NCBI GenBank assembly: GCA_034437515.1
Contig: DAOTTX010000326.1
Location: 1 to 10,545 of the forward strand
Source: DAOTTX01 sp034437515
GTDB taxonomy: Bacteria; Chloroflexota; Anaerolineae; Aggregatilineales; Phototrophicaceae
DNA length: 10,545 nt
Direction of reading: 5' to 3'
The notes beneath the pieces are model-generated. The model searched no databases, had not been told where the DNA came from, and saw only the letters and a program-made list of their open reading frames with translations. Below, in pieces: positions 1 through 6,529 of the stretch. The number at the start of each line of letters is the position of its first letter. Within the stretch, counting starts at the first letter, position 1. The position numbers and the translations under genes are program-made.

Positions 1-832
1 TGTTCAGGAAAGCGATGTACTGCTCGTTAGACACTTCTGTGCGTTCGATAGCGAAATCGCTCAGTGTGACCGTAACCCGCGGTGTTGCGTCCTCGCCGAA
101 GCTGGGGTCACAGTCACCACCATCACGGTCGATACACTCACGCACCGCCGCCGCGACTTCCTGCGCGGTCGTGCCCATGTTGAACGTGCCGCCTTCAATT
201 TCTACCAGTGGTGAGGCCAGCGACGCCAGAATAGGATCAATCTCTGGGACCTCCTCGGTAGGTTCATCTGCCGGTTCGGCGACCTGAGCACCGGCATCGG
301 GGTCGTCCCCGCCACCACCGGCGGCACTGTCCGTGTCTGGTGCGCTGCTGTCGGCAGTTGTTTCGGGTTCCGTGATTGGATCATTGGTTTCCGCACCGGC
401 GGAACCGGCATCGACCACTGGATCCTGGACTTCCTCGGTAGTGGCGACGGGCTGTGTGGGGATGCCAACCGTCGCGACGGTCACCGCTTCACCCGGTGCG
501 GCGGCTTGCTGTTCGGCCTCTGTGGTGGCTTGCACCGCGATGCTGGTCGCGTCGATAGCGGCCTGTACCGTCGCCTGGACGTTCTCAGTCGGCAGGGGTT
601 GTGTCGTCGGTGGGGCGCTTTGCGTTGGCTGGGAAGGCAGTGTCGCCTGGGCGATAGACTGTCCATCGTCATCGCTGCCGCTGATGCTGAGAATGTCAAA
701 GGTGAGCAGGGTCAGCACGAGGATCGCCGCGCAGCCAAAGCCGAATAAACTACCGAGCAGTAGCCACTGCCATACCGCGCCGCTGCCGCGTCGATTATTA
801 CTCATACGACCATATCCTCCGGGTCTTGCCAT
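1..832 (-). CDS. Membrane-anchored FGE-sulfatase (SUMF1-like) domain protein, partial
   Basis: The reading frame is open from 832 to the left edge of the window, so the C-terminus is missing (about 277 codons visible). The product has a short basic N-terminus, one hydrophobic segment (about residues 19-47), a long Pro/Thr/Ser/Glu/Ala-rich low-complexity linker (about 50-200) and then the start of an FGE-sulfatase fold near residue 208, with the typical EGGTFNMG and TEVSNEQYIAFLN motifs. The family contains formylglycine-generating enzymes and many non-catalytic or substrate-binding relatives; the catalytic cysteines would lie outside the window. The likely topology is N-in with the FGE domain outside the membrane. 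Start: ATG at 832 has GAGGAG 9 nt upstream; ATG at 805, in the same frame, has GGAGG 10 nt upstream, so either is possible. The domain call is strong; the activity is unknown. Confidence 0.85.
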   Translation of the reverse strand, partial: MARPGGYGRMSNNRRGSGAVWQWLLLGSLFGFGCAAILVLTLLTFDILSISGSDDDGQSIAQATLPSQPTQSAPPTTQPLPTENVQATVQAAIDATSIAVQATTEAEQQAAAPGEAVTVATVGIPTQPVATTEEVQDPVVDAGSAGAETNDPITEPETTADSSAPDTDSAAGGGGDDPDAGAQVAEPADEPTEEVPEIDPILASLASPLVEIEGGTFNMGTTAQEVAAAVRECIDRDGGDCDPSFGEDATPRVTVTLSDFAIERTEVSNEQYIAFLN

Positions 833-935
833 AGAAGTTTTCTCCTCAAATCACGAAAGTGACTTGCATTTTGCTTGCTAGCTGTGAATGTATAGTTCTA
901 AACGATAATCAGGGAGAGTTCAAGATGCGACCATG

Positions 936-956
936 CGCATAGGCAAAGCGTATGCG
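936..956. repeat. Small inverted repeat between pilin and FGE-domain genes
   Basis: CGCATA (936-941) and TATGCG (951-956) form a perfect 6-bp inverted repeat with a 9-nt loop. It lies downstream of the pilin gene and upstream of the FGE-domain gene. There is no T-tract on the transcribed strand, so a classical intrinsic terminator is not supported; it may be a weak hairpin or chance. The rest of 833-1013 shows nothing else convincing. Confidence 0.25.
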
Positions 957-1013
957 AATAGAGCAACCGGTTCTCATCGGATGCTTCGCGGAGAATCTAA
1001 TAGGTCAGGCTGG

Positions 1014-1244
1014 TTAAATGTTGTTGATATGATCTATGATGTTCTGGAACATATTGCCGACTGCCGCACCGAGTATCGTGAGCATACCCATAACAATGAC
1101 GCCAACAAGCATCAGGAGCATGGCATATTCTACCAGCCCTTGACCGATGTCGGCTTCTTTGTTGTTATCGTCTGCGTCGAATAGATAATGTATTACCCCA
1201 TTGATGAGCTGGTGCAACCGGATGTAAAGCATTTGGTACCACAT
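1014..1244 (-). CDS. Flp/Fap-type (type IVb) pilin subunit
   Basis: This 76-aa protein has the hallmark of Flp pilins: GQGLVEY followed by a single hydrophobic helix of about 22 residues and a short polar tail ending in a VGNMFQNI-like segment. A prepilin peptidase would cut after G34, leaving Q35 as residue 1 and Glu at +5, as in type IV pilins. The leader is longer than usual (34 residues) and partly hydrophobic; a start at the second Met (residue 5) would shorten it only slightly. TGAGGT precedes the ATG by 9 nt. Flp pilins are assembled by Tad secretion systems and often serve in surface attachment. No Tad machinery is visible here, so this is either an isolated pilin gene or the system is elsewhere. 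The FGE-domain gene lies 180 bp downstream on the same strand. Confidence 0.85.
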   Translation of the reverse strand: MWYQMLYIRLHQLINGVIHYLFDADDNNKEADIGQGLVEYAMLLMLVGVIVMGMLTILGAAVGNMFQNIIDHINNI

Positions 1245-1347
1245 GATAAGACCTCAAAGTTTAATGAATGCAAATTTCGCCTGTAGTGCCATTGATAATA
1301 AAAGATAAGATATGACAGCACATCAAGCCTAAATTAATTTTAGCATA

Positions 1348-1383
1348 TTTTTCGTATTGAGGAAACAATTCTTATACGAAAAA
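1348..1383. repeat. 10-bp perfect inverted repeat in the divergent pilin/GNAT intergenic region
   Basis: TTTTTCGTAT (1348-1357) and ATACGAAAAA (1374-1383) are perfect inverted copies separated by 16 nt. A related ATTTTTCGT recurs at 1465-1473, just after the GNAT promoter. The centres of the two arms are about 26 bp apart, between two divergent genes, which would suit a dimeric regulator or a cruciform. The region is very AT-rich, so chance similarity is less remote than in the surrounding DNA. No regulator is encoded next to it. Confidence 0.5.
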
Positions 1384-1420
1384 CGTAAATTTTCTCCGTA
1401 TTTTCTCTGATCGCTGTACA

Positions 1421-1449
1421 TTGTTCGGTAGCTATGAAAGGGGTATAAT
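1421..1449 (+). promoter_or_regulatory. Sigma70-like promoter for the GNAT gene
   Basis: TTGTTC (1421-1426) and TATAAT (1444-1449) are separated by exactly 17 nt, a near-consensus housekeeping promoter. Transcription would begin near 1456, giving a leader of about 49 nt to the GTG start at 1505. It probably also drives the CorC-like gene that follows the GNAT gene. Confidence 0.75.
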
Positions 1450-1504
1450 TTGCAGATAGTTGGTATTTTTCGTTAATGAATCACAGAGCCTTAAGGTCAT
1501 TCTC

Positions 1505-2524
1505 GTGATCGGCACGACCTCAGTACAAGACACGTCCCGGAATTATTCTGATGGCTTGCGCCCGGTTGACCTGCGCACCGACCTCGCCCCGTTAGCAGAT
1601 CTGATCGAACTCGTCTTCAAGGACTCAATGGATAGTAGTGGGCGAGCCGCCCTACGTGAGATGCGTTATCTGAGCCGTATGGGGCCGGGGCTTCGTATAC
1701 TGGCACGCTTCAATGATATGGCGGTCGGGATCAACCTCGGCTACGTGTGGATCACCAATGGTGATCTGGTCGGTAATGTCTCCGTTTACCCGGCGAACTG
1801 GCCCAGCGAAGCCGGGCGTGGTTGGATTATCGCCAACGTCGGCACTCACCCCGATTACCAGAATCGCGGAATCGCACGGCGTCTGATGCTTGCAAGTATG
1901 CGGATGCTCTACGAACGTGGCGGTGATCTGGCGATGCTGCAAGTGGATGTAGACAACGCCCCGGCACGGCACCTTTACCGGTCGCTGGGGTTTGTCGAGG
2001 AACGCGCCTGGACGACCTGGCGGCGTAGTGCTGCTGCGCGTATACCGCCTGCGCTGGAGGACGATATTTTTATCCGGCGGCGGCGGCGTGCGGAACTCGA
2101 CGAAGAGATGACATTAGCGCGACGAGTGCGGCCTGATGAGCATGGAGGTTTGGGTTGGTTGCGCCCCTTGCATCCGAGTTTTTTCCGTCGTTCATTGTTC
2201 CAGCAAATCACCGATTGGGTTAATCTGCGTGGGATGGAACGTCTGGTTGCGCGTGCGCCTCACGAACAACGGTTAGCGGCCTCTTTATGGCTGGAAAAGA
2301 TGCTGGCAGGTACGAACCAGCTCACATTGCTACACGACCCCGCGACCGACATAATCTACACGGAAGTACTGCTTAACAATGTTGTGCGTCGTAACGGGCA
2401 CGCGCCCCTACTAATCGAACATCCGGCGGATGACGAGCAGATAAACACTTTGCTGCGTGCATATAACTTCGCCCCACGTCGCACGGTGATGCACATGCGC
2501 TGGTATGTACAGCCAGTCTCATGA
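1505..2524 (+). CDS. GNAT-family N-acetyltransferase, probably a tandem GNAT protein
   Basis: This 339-aa protein begins with a GNAT domain (about residues 18-175). Acetyl-CoA-binding motif A is visible as NVGTHPDYQNRGIARRLM, containing the QxxGxA pyrophosphate loop near residues 119-124; motif B follows as VDNAPARHLYRSLGF. The C-terminal half (about 185-339) lacks a motif A but ends in a LLRAYNFAPRRTVMHMRW stretch like the last strand of a GNAT fold, so it is probably a degenerate second GNAT domain. The acceptor substrate cannot be predicted. Start: GTG at 1505 has TAAGGT 8 nt upstream. An in-frame TTG at 1460 would lie only a few bases from the predicted transcription start and has no ribosome-binding site, so it is disfavoured. 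The stop is 25 bp before the CorC-like gene, suggesting an operon. Confidence 0.85.
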   Translation: MIGTTSVQDTSRNYSDGLRPVDLRTDLAPLADLIELVFKDSMDSSGRAALREMRYLSRMGPGLRILARFNDMAVGINLGYVWITNGDLVGNVSVYPANWPSEAGRGWIIANVGTHPDYQNRGIARRLMLASMRMLYERGGDLAMLQVDVDNAPARHLYRSLGFVEERAWTTWRRSAAARIPPALEDDIFIRRRRRAELDEEMTLARRVRPDEHGGLGWLRPLHPSFFRRSLFQQITDWVNLRGMERLVARAPHEQRLAASLWLEKMLAGTNQLTLLHDPATDIIYTEVLLNNVVRRNGHAPLLIEHPADDEQINTLLRAYNFAPRRTVMHMRWYVQPVS

Positions 2525-2549
2525 TCCCTAGCACAAGTAAAGGATTCTT

Positions 2550-3827
2550 GTGGAACTGATTATTATTTTCGTGTTGGTTTTATTTAATGGTGTCCTGGCG
2601 ATGAGCGAGGCAGCGGTGATTTCCGCACGCAAGGCACGGCTACAACAGGACGCCGACGACGATAAGTTTGGCGCATCAGTCGCGTTAGAGTTGACGGAAA
2701 ACCCTAACCGTTTTCTCTCAACCGTGCAGATCGGCATTACTTTGGTCGGTGTGCTTTCCGGTGCGTTCGGCGGTGCCGCCGTCGCGGATGACATCGCGGT
2801 GCAGGTTGCTAAGATCGACGCGCTCGCACCCTACAGCGATGTACTTGGTCTGGCGTTGATCGTCGGGTTGACGACGTATCTTTCGTTGATTATCGGCGAA
2901 TTGGCACCCAAACGCATCGCTATCGAAAACCCGGAGCGTATCGCCAGTCTGGTTGCACCGGCGATGCATCGCCTTTCTCAATTGACATTTCCTATCGTAT
3001 GGTTTTTGAGCTTATCAACCAATGCGGTGCTACGGTTGATCGGAATCCAGCCATCGGGGGAACCCGCAGTGACAGAAGACGAAGTGCGGGTGATGCTGCG
3101 CGAAGGCACGCGCATCGGCACGTTTGCATTGCGTGAGCGGGAGATGGTGCAGGGGGTCTTCCGCATGGATGACATGACAGCGGCCTCCGTGATGACACCG
3201 CGCACGGCAACCCACTGGCTCGATGTAGAAGCCTCAAACGACGATATACGCCAGCTTTTAACCGAGGCTGACCACGCCCTGTACCCGGTCATTAACAAGA
3301 CCGCTGATGAGGTGGTTGGGGTGGTGCGGGTGCTGGATCTGGTGCGGGCGTTGTGGATCGATGAGACGTTCGACCTGCGCACAATGTCTGATCCGCCCCT
3401 GCTTGTGCCGGAAACGCTGTCGCTGCCGGATGTGTTTAACCGGATACGGAACAGCCGACTTCAACTTGCTGTGGTGATCGGTGAGTATGGTGGGGTAGAA
3501 GGAATCGTCACTACGAACGACATTGTTGAGTCCATTGTCGGTGATATTGACCGGCCTGACATCGTCGCGCGGGGTGAGAATGCCTGGTTGATCGATGGGT
3601 TACTGCCGTTGGAAGAGTTTAAAGAATTCTTCGGGATCAACGAAAATATGCCCGACGAGGAACATTATCGCACGCTTGCGGGGTTTGTCGTTGATTTTCT
3701 TGGTCAGGTGCCGGAGGTGACAGATCGTTTTGAGTGGAAAGACTATCAGTTTGAAGTCATCGACATGGATGGTCACCGTGTCGATAAAGTGCTGGTGGGA
3801 CGACAACCGACCGAAACTGAACAGTAG
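2550..3827 (+). CDS. CNNM/CBS/CorC_HlyC-domain membrane protein (putative divalent-cation transporter)
   Basis: This 425-aa inner-membrane protein has the full HlyC/CorC architecture. A CNNM (DUF21) transmembrane domain covers about residues 1-185 and includes the family signatures SEAAVISARKARL, STVQIGITLVGVLSGAFGG and GELAPKRIAIENPE. Two CBS domains follow (about 213-268 and 280-332), then a CorC_HlyC domain (about 343-420). Relatives bind adenine nucleotide at the CBS pair and are linked to Mg2+/Co2+ efflux or resistance; the haemolysin label in databases is historical. Length and domain order are normal and nothing looks degenerate. Start: GTG at 2550 with AAAGGA about 5 nt upstream, giving a hydrophobic first helix at once. 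It follows the GNAT gene closely and probably shares its promoter. Confidence 0.93.
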   Translation: MELIIIFVLVLFNGVLAMSEAAVISARKARLQQDADDDKFGASVALELTENPNRFLSTVQIGITLVGVLSGAFGGAAVADDIAVQVAKIDALAPYSDVLGLALIVGLTTYLSLIIGELAPKRIAIENPERIASLVAPAMHRLSQLTFPIVWFLSLSTNAVLRLIGIQPSGEPAVTEDEVRVMLREGTRIGTFALREREMVQGVFRMDDMTAASVMTPRTATHWLDVEASNDDIRQLLTEADHALYPVINKTADEVVGVVRVLDLVRALWIDETFDLRTMSDPPLLVPETLSLPDVFNRIRNSRLQLAVVIGEYGGVEGIVTTNDIVESIVGDIDRPDIVARGENAWLIDGLLPLEEFKEFFGINENMPDEEHYRTLAGFVVDFLGQVPEVTDRFEWKDYQFEVIDMDGHRVDKVLVGRQPTETEQ

Positions 3828-3839
3828 CTCGCGCCCCGC

Positions 3840-3873
3840 TTCCGTCTGGCGGAAACAGGACGTTCGCCCTGTT
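3840..3873. terminator. Paired hairpins between convergent genes, possible terminator
   Basis: TTCCG/CGGAA (3840-3844 with 3850-3854) and AACAGG/CCTGTT (3854-3859 with 3868-3873) form two adjacent stem-loops in the 56-bp gap between convergent genes. Neither is followed by a clear T-tract, so termination would have to be weak or factor-assisted. Position is the main support. Confidence 0.35.
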
Positions 3874-3883
3874 GGGGAAGAGG

Positions 3884-4141
3884 TTAGTCGCGGTTGCCGC
3901 GCTGGCTGTAAGATTTAACTTTGGTTTTGCCAGCGAGGAAGTCGATAATCGATCCTTTGGAGCTACCGATGGGGCCGTCAGTTATTTCATCGGAGTCGAT
4001 CCAATTGGGACCGGAGTTTACGCTGACCTTTTTAGGTGCTTCTGCTTGCATAATCTCAGAGAGGCGTTCATCAATATCCGCTTCGAGATTTGCGATACGT
4101 TCGCGAATGCGATACATGAACTTCTTTGTATTTTTATGCAT
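3884..4141 (-). CDS. Small hypothetical coiled-coil protein (85 aa)
   Basis: No family is recognised. The protein is soluble and charged. Residues about 8-34 (from FMYRIRERI onward) alternate hydrophobic and charged positions in a heptad-like pattern, suggesting a short coiled coil. The remainder is polar, with a Gly/Ser-rich stretch and a basic tail rich in Lys and Arg. There is no signal peptide and no cysteine. Support for a real gene: AGGAGC 5 nt before the ATG and a good promoter just upstream (TTACAA-16-TATAAT). It lies downstream of the ABC ATPase on the same strand but has its own promoter, so it is probably transcribed separately. Its function is unknown. Confidence 0.7.
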   Translation of the reverse strand: MHKNTKKFMYRIRERIANLEADIDERLSEIMQAEAPKKVSVNSGPNWIDSDEITDGPIGSSKGSIIDFLAGKTKVKSYSQRGNRD

Positions 4142-4173
4142 ATTGCTCCTAAATACTACGGTTCCTAGAATGC

Positions 4174-4201
4174 ATTATAACACAAACTTGTGATTTTGTA
4201 A
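4174..4201 (-). promoter_or_regulatory. Sigma70-like promoter for the 85-aa coiled-coil gene
   Basis: Reading leftward, TTACAA (4201-4196) and TATAAT (4179-4174) are spaced by 16 nt. A small palindrome, CACAA-AC-TTGTG (4181-4192), sits in the spacer and could be an operator half-site pair, though 5-bp arms are short. The leader to the ATG at 4141 would be about 26 nt. Confidence 0.6.
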
Positions 4202-4220
4202 GGGCAATCAGTAGAATGTT

Positions 4221-5252
4221 TTAGGCAGAGGCAAAGGCTTGCGCCGGTCTATGAACCGTCACGTTGACCCGCTGCCCTACCTCGAAGTGCTGGTAGGCAT
4301 CTGTACGAGCGGTCACTGAAATGTCATCGCCGAGGTGCAGGAGGATGCTCTGGTCGTGCCCGTAGAACTCGACCTGGGTGACCGTCGCCGGGGTGCCTAT
4401 GCCTTTATCACTGAGTTGCAAAGTTTCCGGGCGTATCAGCAGTGTAACCGTGCCGTGCGCCGGTTCTATCAGGTCAACCTGACCCAGCAAACACGCCGCC
4501 TGGTTGCCCGTCGCTGTGGCGGGGATGAAGTTCGCCGCACCGACGAACGTCGCCACCTGGGGGGAAGCCGGTTGCGTGTAGATCACCTGTGGTGAGCCGA
4601 CCTGCGCCACTTTACCACTGAACATGACGACAACTTGATCGGAAATACTCAGGGCTTCTTCCTGGTCATGCGTGACGAAAATACTGGTGACGCCGGTCGC
4701 CTTCAAGATATGTCGAACTTCGGTACGTACTTGATTGCGTAGCGCGGCGTCCAGATTGGAGAACGGTTCATCAAGCAGCAGCACCGTCGGGTTGGGTGCC
4801 AGCGCCCGTGCCAGTGCTACACGCTGCTGCTGCCCACCACTGAGTTCATAGGGCATCCGCAGCCCCAGCCCAGTTAAGCCGACCAGATCCAACAGTTCCT
4901 CGGCGCGGTCGGATTTGTGAGTGCGGGAGCGTTCGTGCAACCCGAAGGTGATATTTTCCAGCACGTTCAAATGAGGGAACAGTGCGTAATCTTGAAACAC
5001 CATGCCCACCCGCCGCTTTTCCGGCGGCACCCAGCGTGAAGGCCCGGCGATGACCTCACCGTTCAGCCGGATTTCCCCGGCGTCGGGGCGTTCCAAACCG
5101 GCGATCAGGCGTAGCGTGGTGGTCTTACCACAGCCACTAGGGCCGAGCAGGACGGTGATCGTCCCCTGGTTGACGTTGAAGTCAATATCATCAACGGCGG
5201 TGATTTTGCCGTAATCTTTGCGTGTATTTCTGAGAGCAATCGTTGGGGTCAT
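4221..5252 (-). CDS. ABC transporter ATP-binding protein, Fe3+/spermidine/putrescine-type (FbpC/PotA-like)
   Basis: This 343-aa importer ATPase has every motif needed for hydrolysis: Walker A GPSGCGKTT (residues 37-45), Q-loop Q87 in VFQDYALFPH, signature LSGGQQQRVALARAL (137-151), Walker B LLLDEP (158-163) and switch His195. A TOBE-like domain occupies about 265-343, as in the MalK/PotA/FbpC group. The PPEKRRVGMVFQDYALFPH stretch is typical of Fe3+, sulfate or polyamine importers; the substrate cannot be fixed because no permease or binding-protein gene is in the window. Start: ATG at 5252 fits the family N-terminus but has only a weak ribosome-binding site. An in-frame GTG at 5300 has GGAGG only 1 nt away, too close, and would add 16 unconserved residues. 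Confidence 0.9.
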   Translation of the reverse strand: MTPTIALRNTRKDYGKITAVDDIDFNVNQGTITVLLGPSGCGKTTTLRLIAGLERPDAGEIRLNGEVIAGPSRWVPPEKRRVGMVFQDYALFPHLNVLENITFGLHERSRTHKSDRAEELLDLVGLTGLGLRMPYELSGGQQQRVALARALAPNPTVLLLDEPFSNLDAALRNQVRTEVRHILKATGVTSIFVTHDQEEALSISDQVVVMFSGKVAQVGSPQVIYTQPASPQVATFVGAANFIPATATGNQAACLLGQVDLIEPAHGTVTLLIRPETLQLSDKGIGTPATVTQVEFYGHDQSILLHLGDDISVTARTDAYQHFEVGQRVNVTVHRPAQAFASA

Positions 5253-5306
5253 CAGTAAGGATTTCGGGCTAAAAACAAAAGCGCAGCGAGGTGCCGCCAC
5301 GCCTCC

Positions 5307-5335
5307 AAAATACTATAGCCCTTAGCCGGGTTCAA
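5307..5335 (-). promoter_or_regulatory. Possible promoter for the ABC ATPase gene
   Basis: Reading leftward, TTGAAC (5335-5330) and TATTTT (5312-5307) are spaced by 17 nt, giving a start point near 5300 and a leader of about 48 nt to the ATG at 5252. The -10 match is partial. The gene may also be read through from the BLUF gene, which ends 89 bp upstream. Confidence 0.35.
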
Positions 5336-5341
5336 GTGGGT

Positions 5342-5767
5342 TTAGAAGTGGTTTTTGTGTTTGAAGCTATCCAGCAAGCGGGCAGCCTTGCCGGGATGCT
5401 GTCTAAAGTATTCGGGGTCATCCTTCGCCTGGAGGAAATCCGTCACACCTTCTTCGTTCAGGTCTTCGTCTCTAATCTTGTTGAACCCCATCGACCAATC
5501 ATCGAAAGCACGTTGTTCGACGTCATTTTCGTAGGCGGTCAAGATGTTACGGTGGCGACCATCACCCTTGATCTTGTCATACAGTTTATGAACTTTTTCT
5601 TTTTCACCTTCCAGTGCCTGGATGAAAAAGCCGTCCCGGTAGAGCAGCATGCCGGTGACGTCTATCTTGGCGTTGTTCTCGCGGCTGACATGCAGGATTT
5701 CCTTGAGTTCTTCGTCTGACATATCATGCGACGCCAGACTAACGTAAACGAGTGATGTTAAAGGCAA
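5342..5767 (-). CDS. BLUF-domain blue-light sensor (short, single domain)
   Basis: This 141-aa protein is a BLUF photoreceptor binding FAD. Aligned by spacing to AppA, all key flavin-site residues are present: Tyr8 (AppA Y21), Asn32 (N45), Gln50 (Q63), Trp91 (W104) and Met93 (M106), in the contexts LVYVS, VTGMLLY, FIQALEGE and DWSMGF. The spacings between the residues match exactly, so photochemistry is likely intact. About 45 residues follow the core, enough for the C-terminal helices of short BLUF proteins; there is no output domain, so signalling would go through protein-protein contact. Start: TTG at 5767 with AAGGAG 7 nt upstream; no ATG fits the conserved N-terminus. It is divergent from the E2/JAB/E1 operon and upstream of the ABC ATPase on its strand. 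Confidence 0.93.
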   Translation of the reverse strand: MPLTSLVYVSLASHDMSDEELKEILHVSRENNAKIDVTGMLLYRDGFFIQALEGEKEKVHKLYDKIKGDGRHRNILTAYENDVEQRAFDDWSMGFNKIRDEDLNEEGVTDFLQAKDDPEYFRQHPGKAARLLDSFKHKNHF

Positions 5768-5774
5768 TTTCTAT

Positions 5775-5780
5775 CTCCTT
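5775..5780 (-). promoter_or_regulatory. Ribosome-binding site fixing the TTG start of the BLUF gene
   Basis: AAGGAG on the minus strand lies 7 nt before TTG at 5767. No ATG or GTG start preserves the conserved LVYVS strand at the N-terminus, so this site decides the start. Confidence 0.75.
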
Positions 5781-5825
5781 CGTAAAACGGTTAATAGCAT
5801 TTGATTGTCCACATACACTAAACGT

Positions 5826-5831
5826 ATTATA
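5826..5831 (-). promoter_or_regulatory. -10 element for the BLUF gene
   Basis: A perfect TATAAT reads leftward here and would give a leader of about 50 nt to the TTG start at 5767. I see no good -35 at 16-18 nt, so an activator or an alternative sigma factor may be involved, or the match is partial. Confidence 0.45.
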
Positions 5832-5986
5832 AGGAGAAGTGAGTGCCACAAGTGTTAAGGTTTTATATGATCTTCCTTTTTTAGAGGACGAGCAGTGATA
5901 CTTCGATAAAGATATGACGGACAGACTCGCGGTGATTCTGTCGTGCTTTTGTGCAACCTTTGCAGTTGGTCTTGCGTATCCCTTGC

Positions 5987-6015
5987 TGGACACAAAAGCG
6001 GTTTGGCTCTACATT
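5987..6015 (+). promoter_or_regulatory. Possible promoter for the E2/JAB/E1 operon
   Basis: TGGACA (5987-5992) and TACATT (6010-6015) are spaced by 17 nt, each with one or two mismatches to consensus. Transcription would start near 6022, about 31 nt before the E2 start codon and upstream of its AGGAGG (6037-6042). It is the best match I see in the 285-bp intergenic region on this strand, but it is not strong. Confidence 0.4.
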
Positions 6016-6052
6016 AGAGACACTTACGGTAAGAACAGGAGGCAACCAATCC

Positions 6053-6529
6053 ATGTCTGGTTCATGGTGGGGGTCGCGTAACGACGTCTCCACGCGATTA
6101 CGTCTGGAAGTCGAGGCGATGCGGACGACTTTCGGCAACAATTTCAAACTCATCGTACCGCAGCATGGCCTGCTCTATTGGCAGGGAGATGTTGATGTAA
6201 ATCTCGCCGGGCTAAGAGAGCCGACCCACACACTAAAAATCTTGTATCCGAAAGATTACCCGAACCGCCCATCGGAGGCGTATGTGCTGAAACCGCGTGT
6301 GTATAGCGAGAAGCACCAATACGAAGATGGGCAGCTCTGCCTGTTCAACCCCAAAGACGGCGAGCAGTACGGCTGGAACCCGTCGCGTTCAACGGCGGTG
6401 ACGGTGACGGCCTGGGCCATCCAATGGTTGTATGCCTACTATACCTGGAAGGCCACCGGTGATTGGCCCGGCATCGAAGAACGCATTAACCCGAATAACC
6501 CGGTGCCACCACGCAGGAGGCGGCGGTGA
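6053..6529 (+). CDS. E2/UBC-like ubiquitin-conjugating-fold protein
   Basis: This 158-aa protein has an E2-like layout: an N-terminal helix (about residues 10-27), a beta-meander, the YPKDYPNRP motif (65-73, the YPxxPP region of UBC folds), then HQYEDGQLCLF (88-98), where Cys96 takes the place of the E2 active-site cysteine. C96 is the only cysteine. Canonical E2s have HPN about ten residues before the Cys; here His88 is present but the oxyanion Asn is not evident. The C-terminal part (TAVTVTAWAIQWLYAYYTW, then GDWPG) resembles the helix after the active site in prokaryotic E2-like proteins. It ends in five arginines whose AGG AGG codons also form the ribosome-binding site of the next gene. 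Start: ATG at 6053 with AGGAGG 10 nt upstream; a longer in-frame start at 5951 has no such site and encodes unconserved sequence. It is predicted to carry a ubiquitin-like modifier as a thioester. Confidence 0.85.
   Translation: MSGSWWGSRNDVSTRLRLEVEAMRTTFGNNFKLIVPQHGLLYWQGDVDVNLAGLREPTHTLKILYPKDYPNRPSEAYVLKPRVYSEKHQYEDGQLCLFNPKDGEQYGWNPSRSTAVTVTAWAIQWLYAYYTWKATGDWPGIEERINPNNPVPPRRRRR
6511..6520 (+). promoter_or_regulatory. Coupled ribosome-binding site for the JAB gene inside the E2 coding end
   Basis: ACGCAGGAGG here lies 8 nt before ATG at 6529, which overlaps the E2 stop codon as TGATG. The same 10-mer recurs at 7561-7570 before the E1 gene. Both lie within the upstream gene's coding sequence, so translation is probably coupled. 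Confidence 0.75.

Noticed and set aside
333..881. 182-codon rightward open frame
   Set aside because: It is antisense to the FGE-domain gene, whose frame shows a clear domain, membrane segment and ribosome-binding sites; this frame's protein is Ser/Val/Ala-rich low complexity from the reverse of the linker.
5843..5884. 13-residue open frame after AAGGAG, possible leader peptide
   Set aside because: Spacing to the GTG is good, but such short frames arise often by chance, and no attenuator-like structure follows it.
5951..6052. Longer N-terminus for the E2-like gene
   Set aside because: The extra 34 codons have no ribosome-binding site and no E2-like sequence, whereas AGGAGG precedes the ATG at 6053.
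5914..6081. 55-codon open frame with a hydrophobic segment ahead of the E2 gene
   Set aside because: There is no ribosome-binding site, it overlaps the E2 start and its AGGAGG in another frame, and it shows no ubiquitin-like features.
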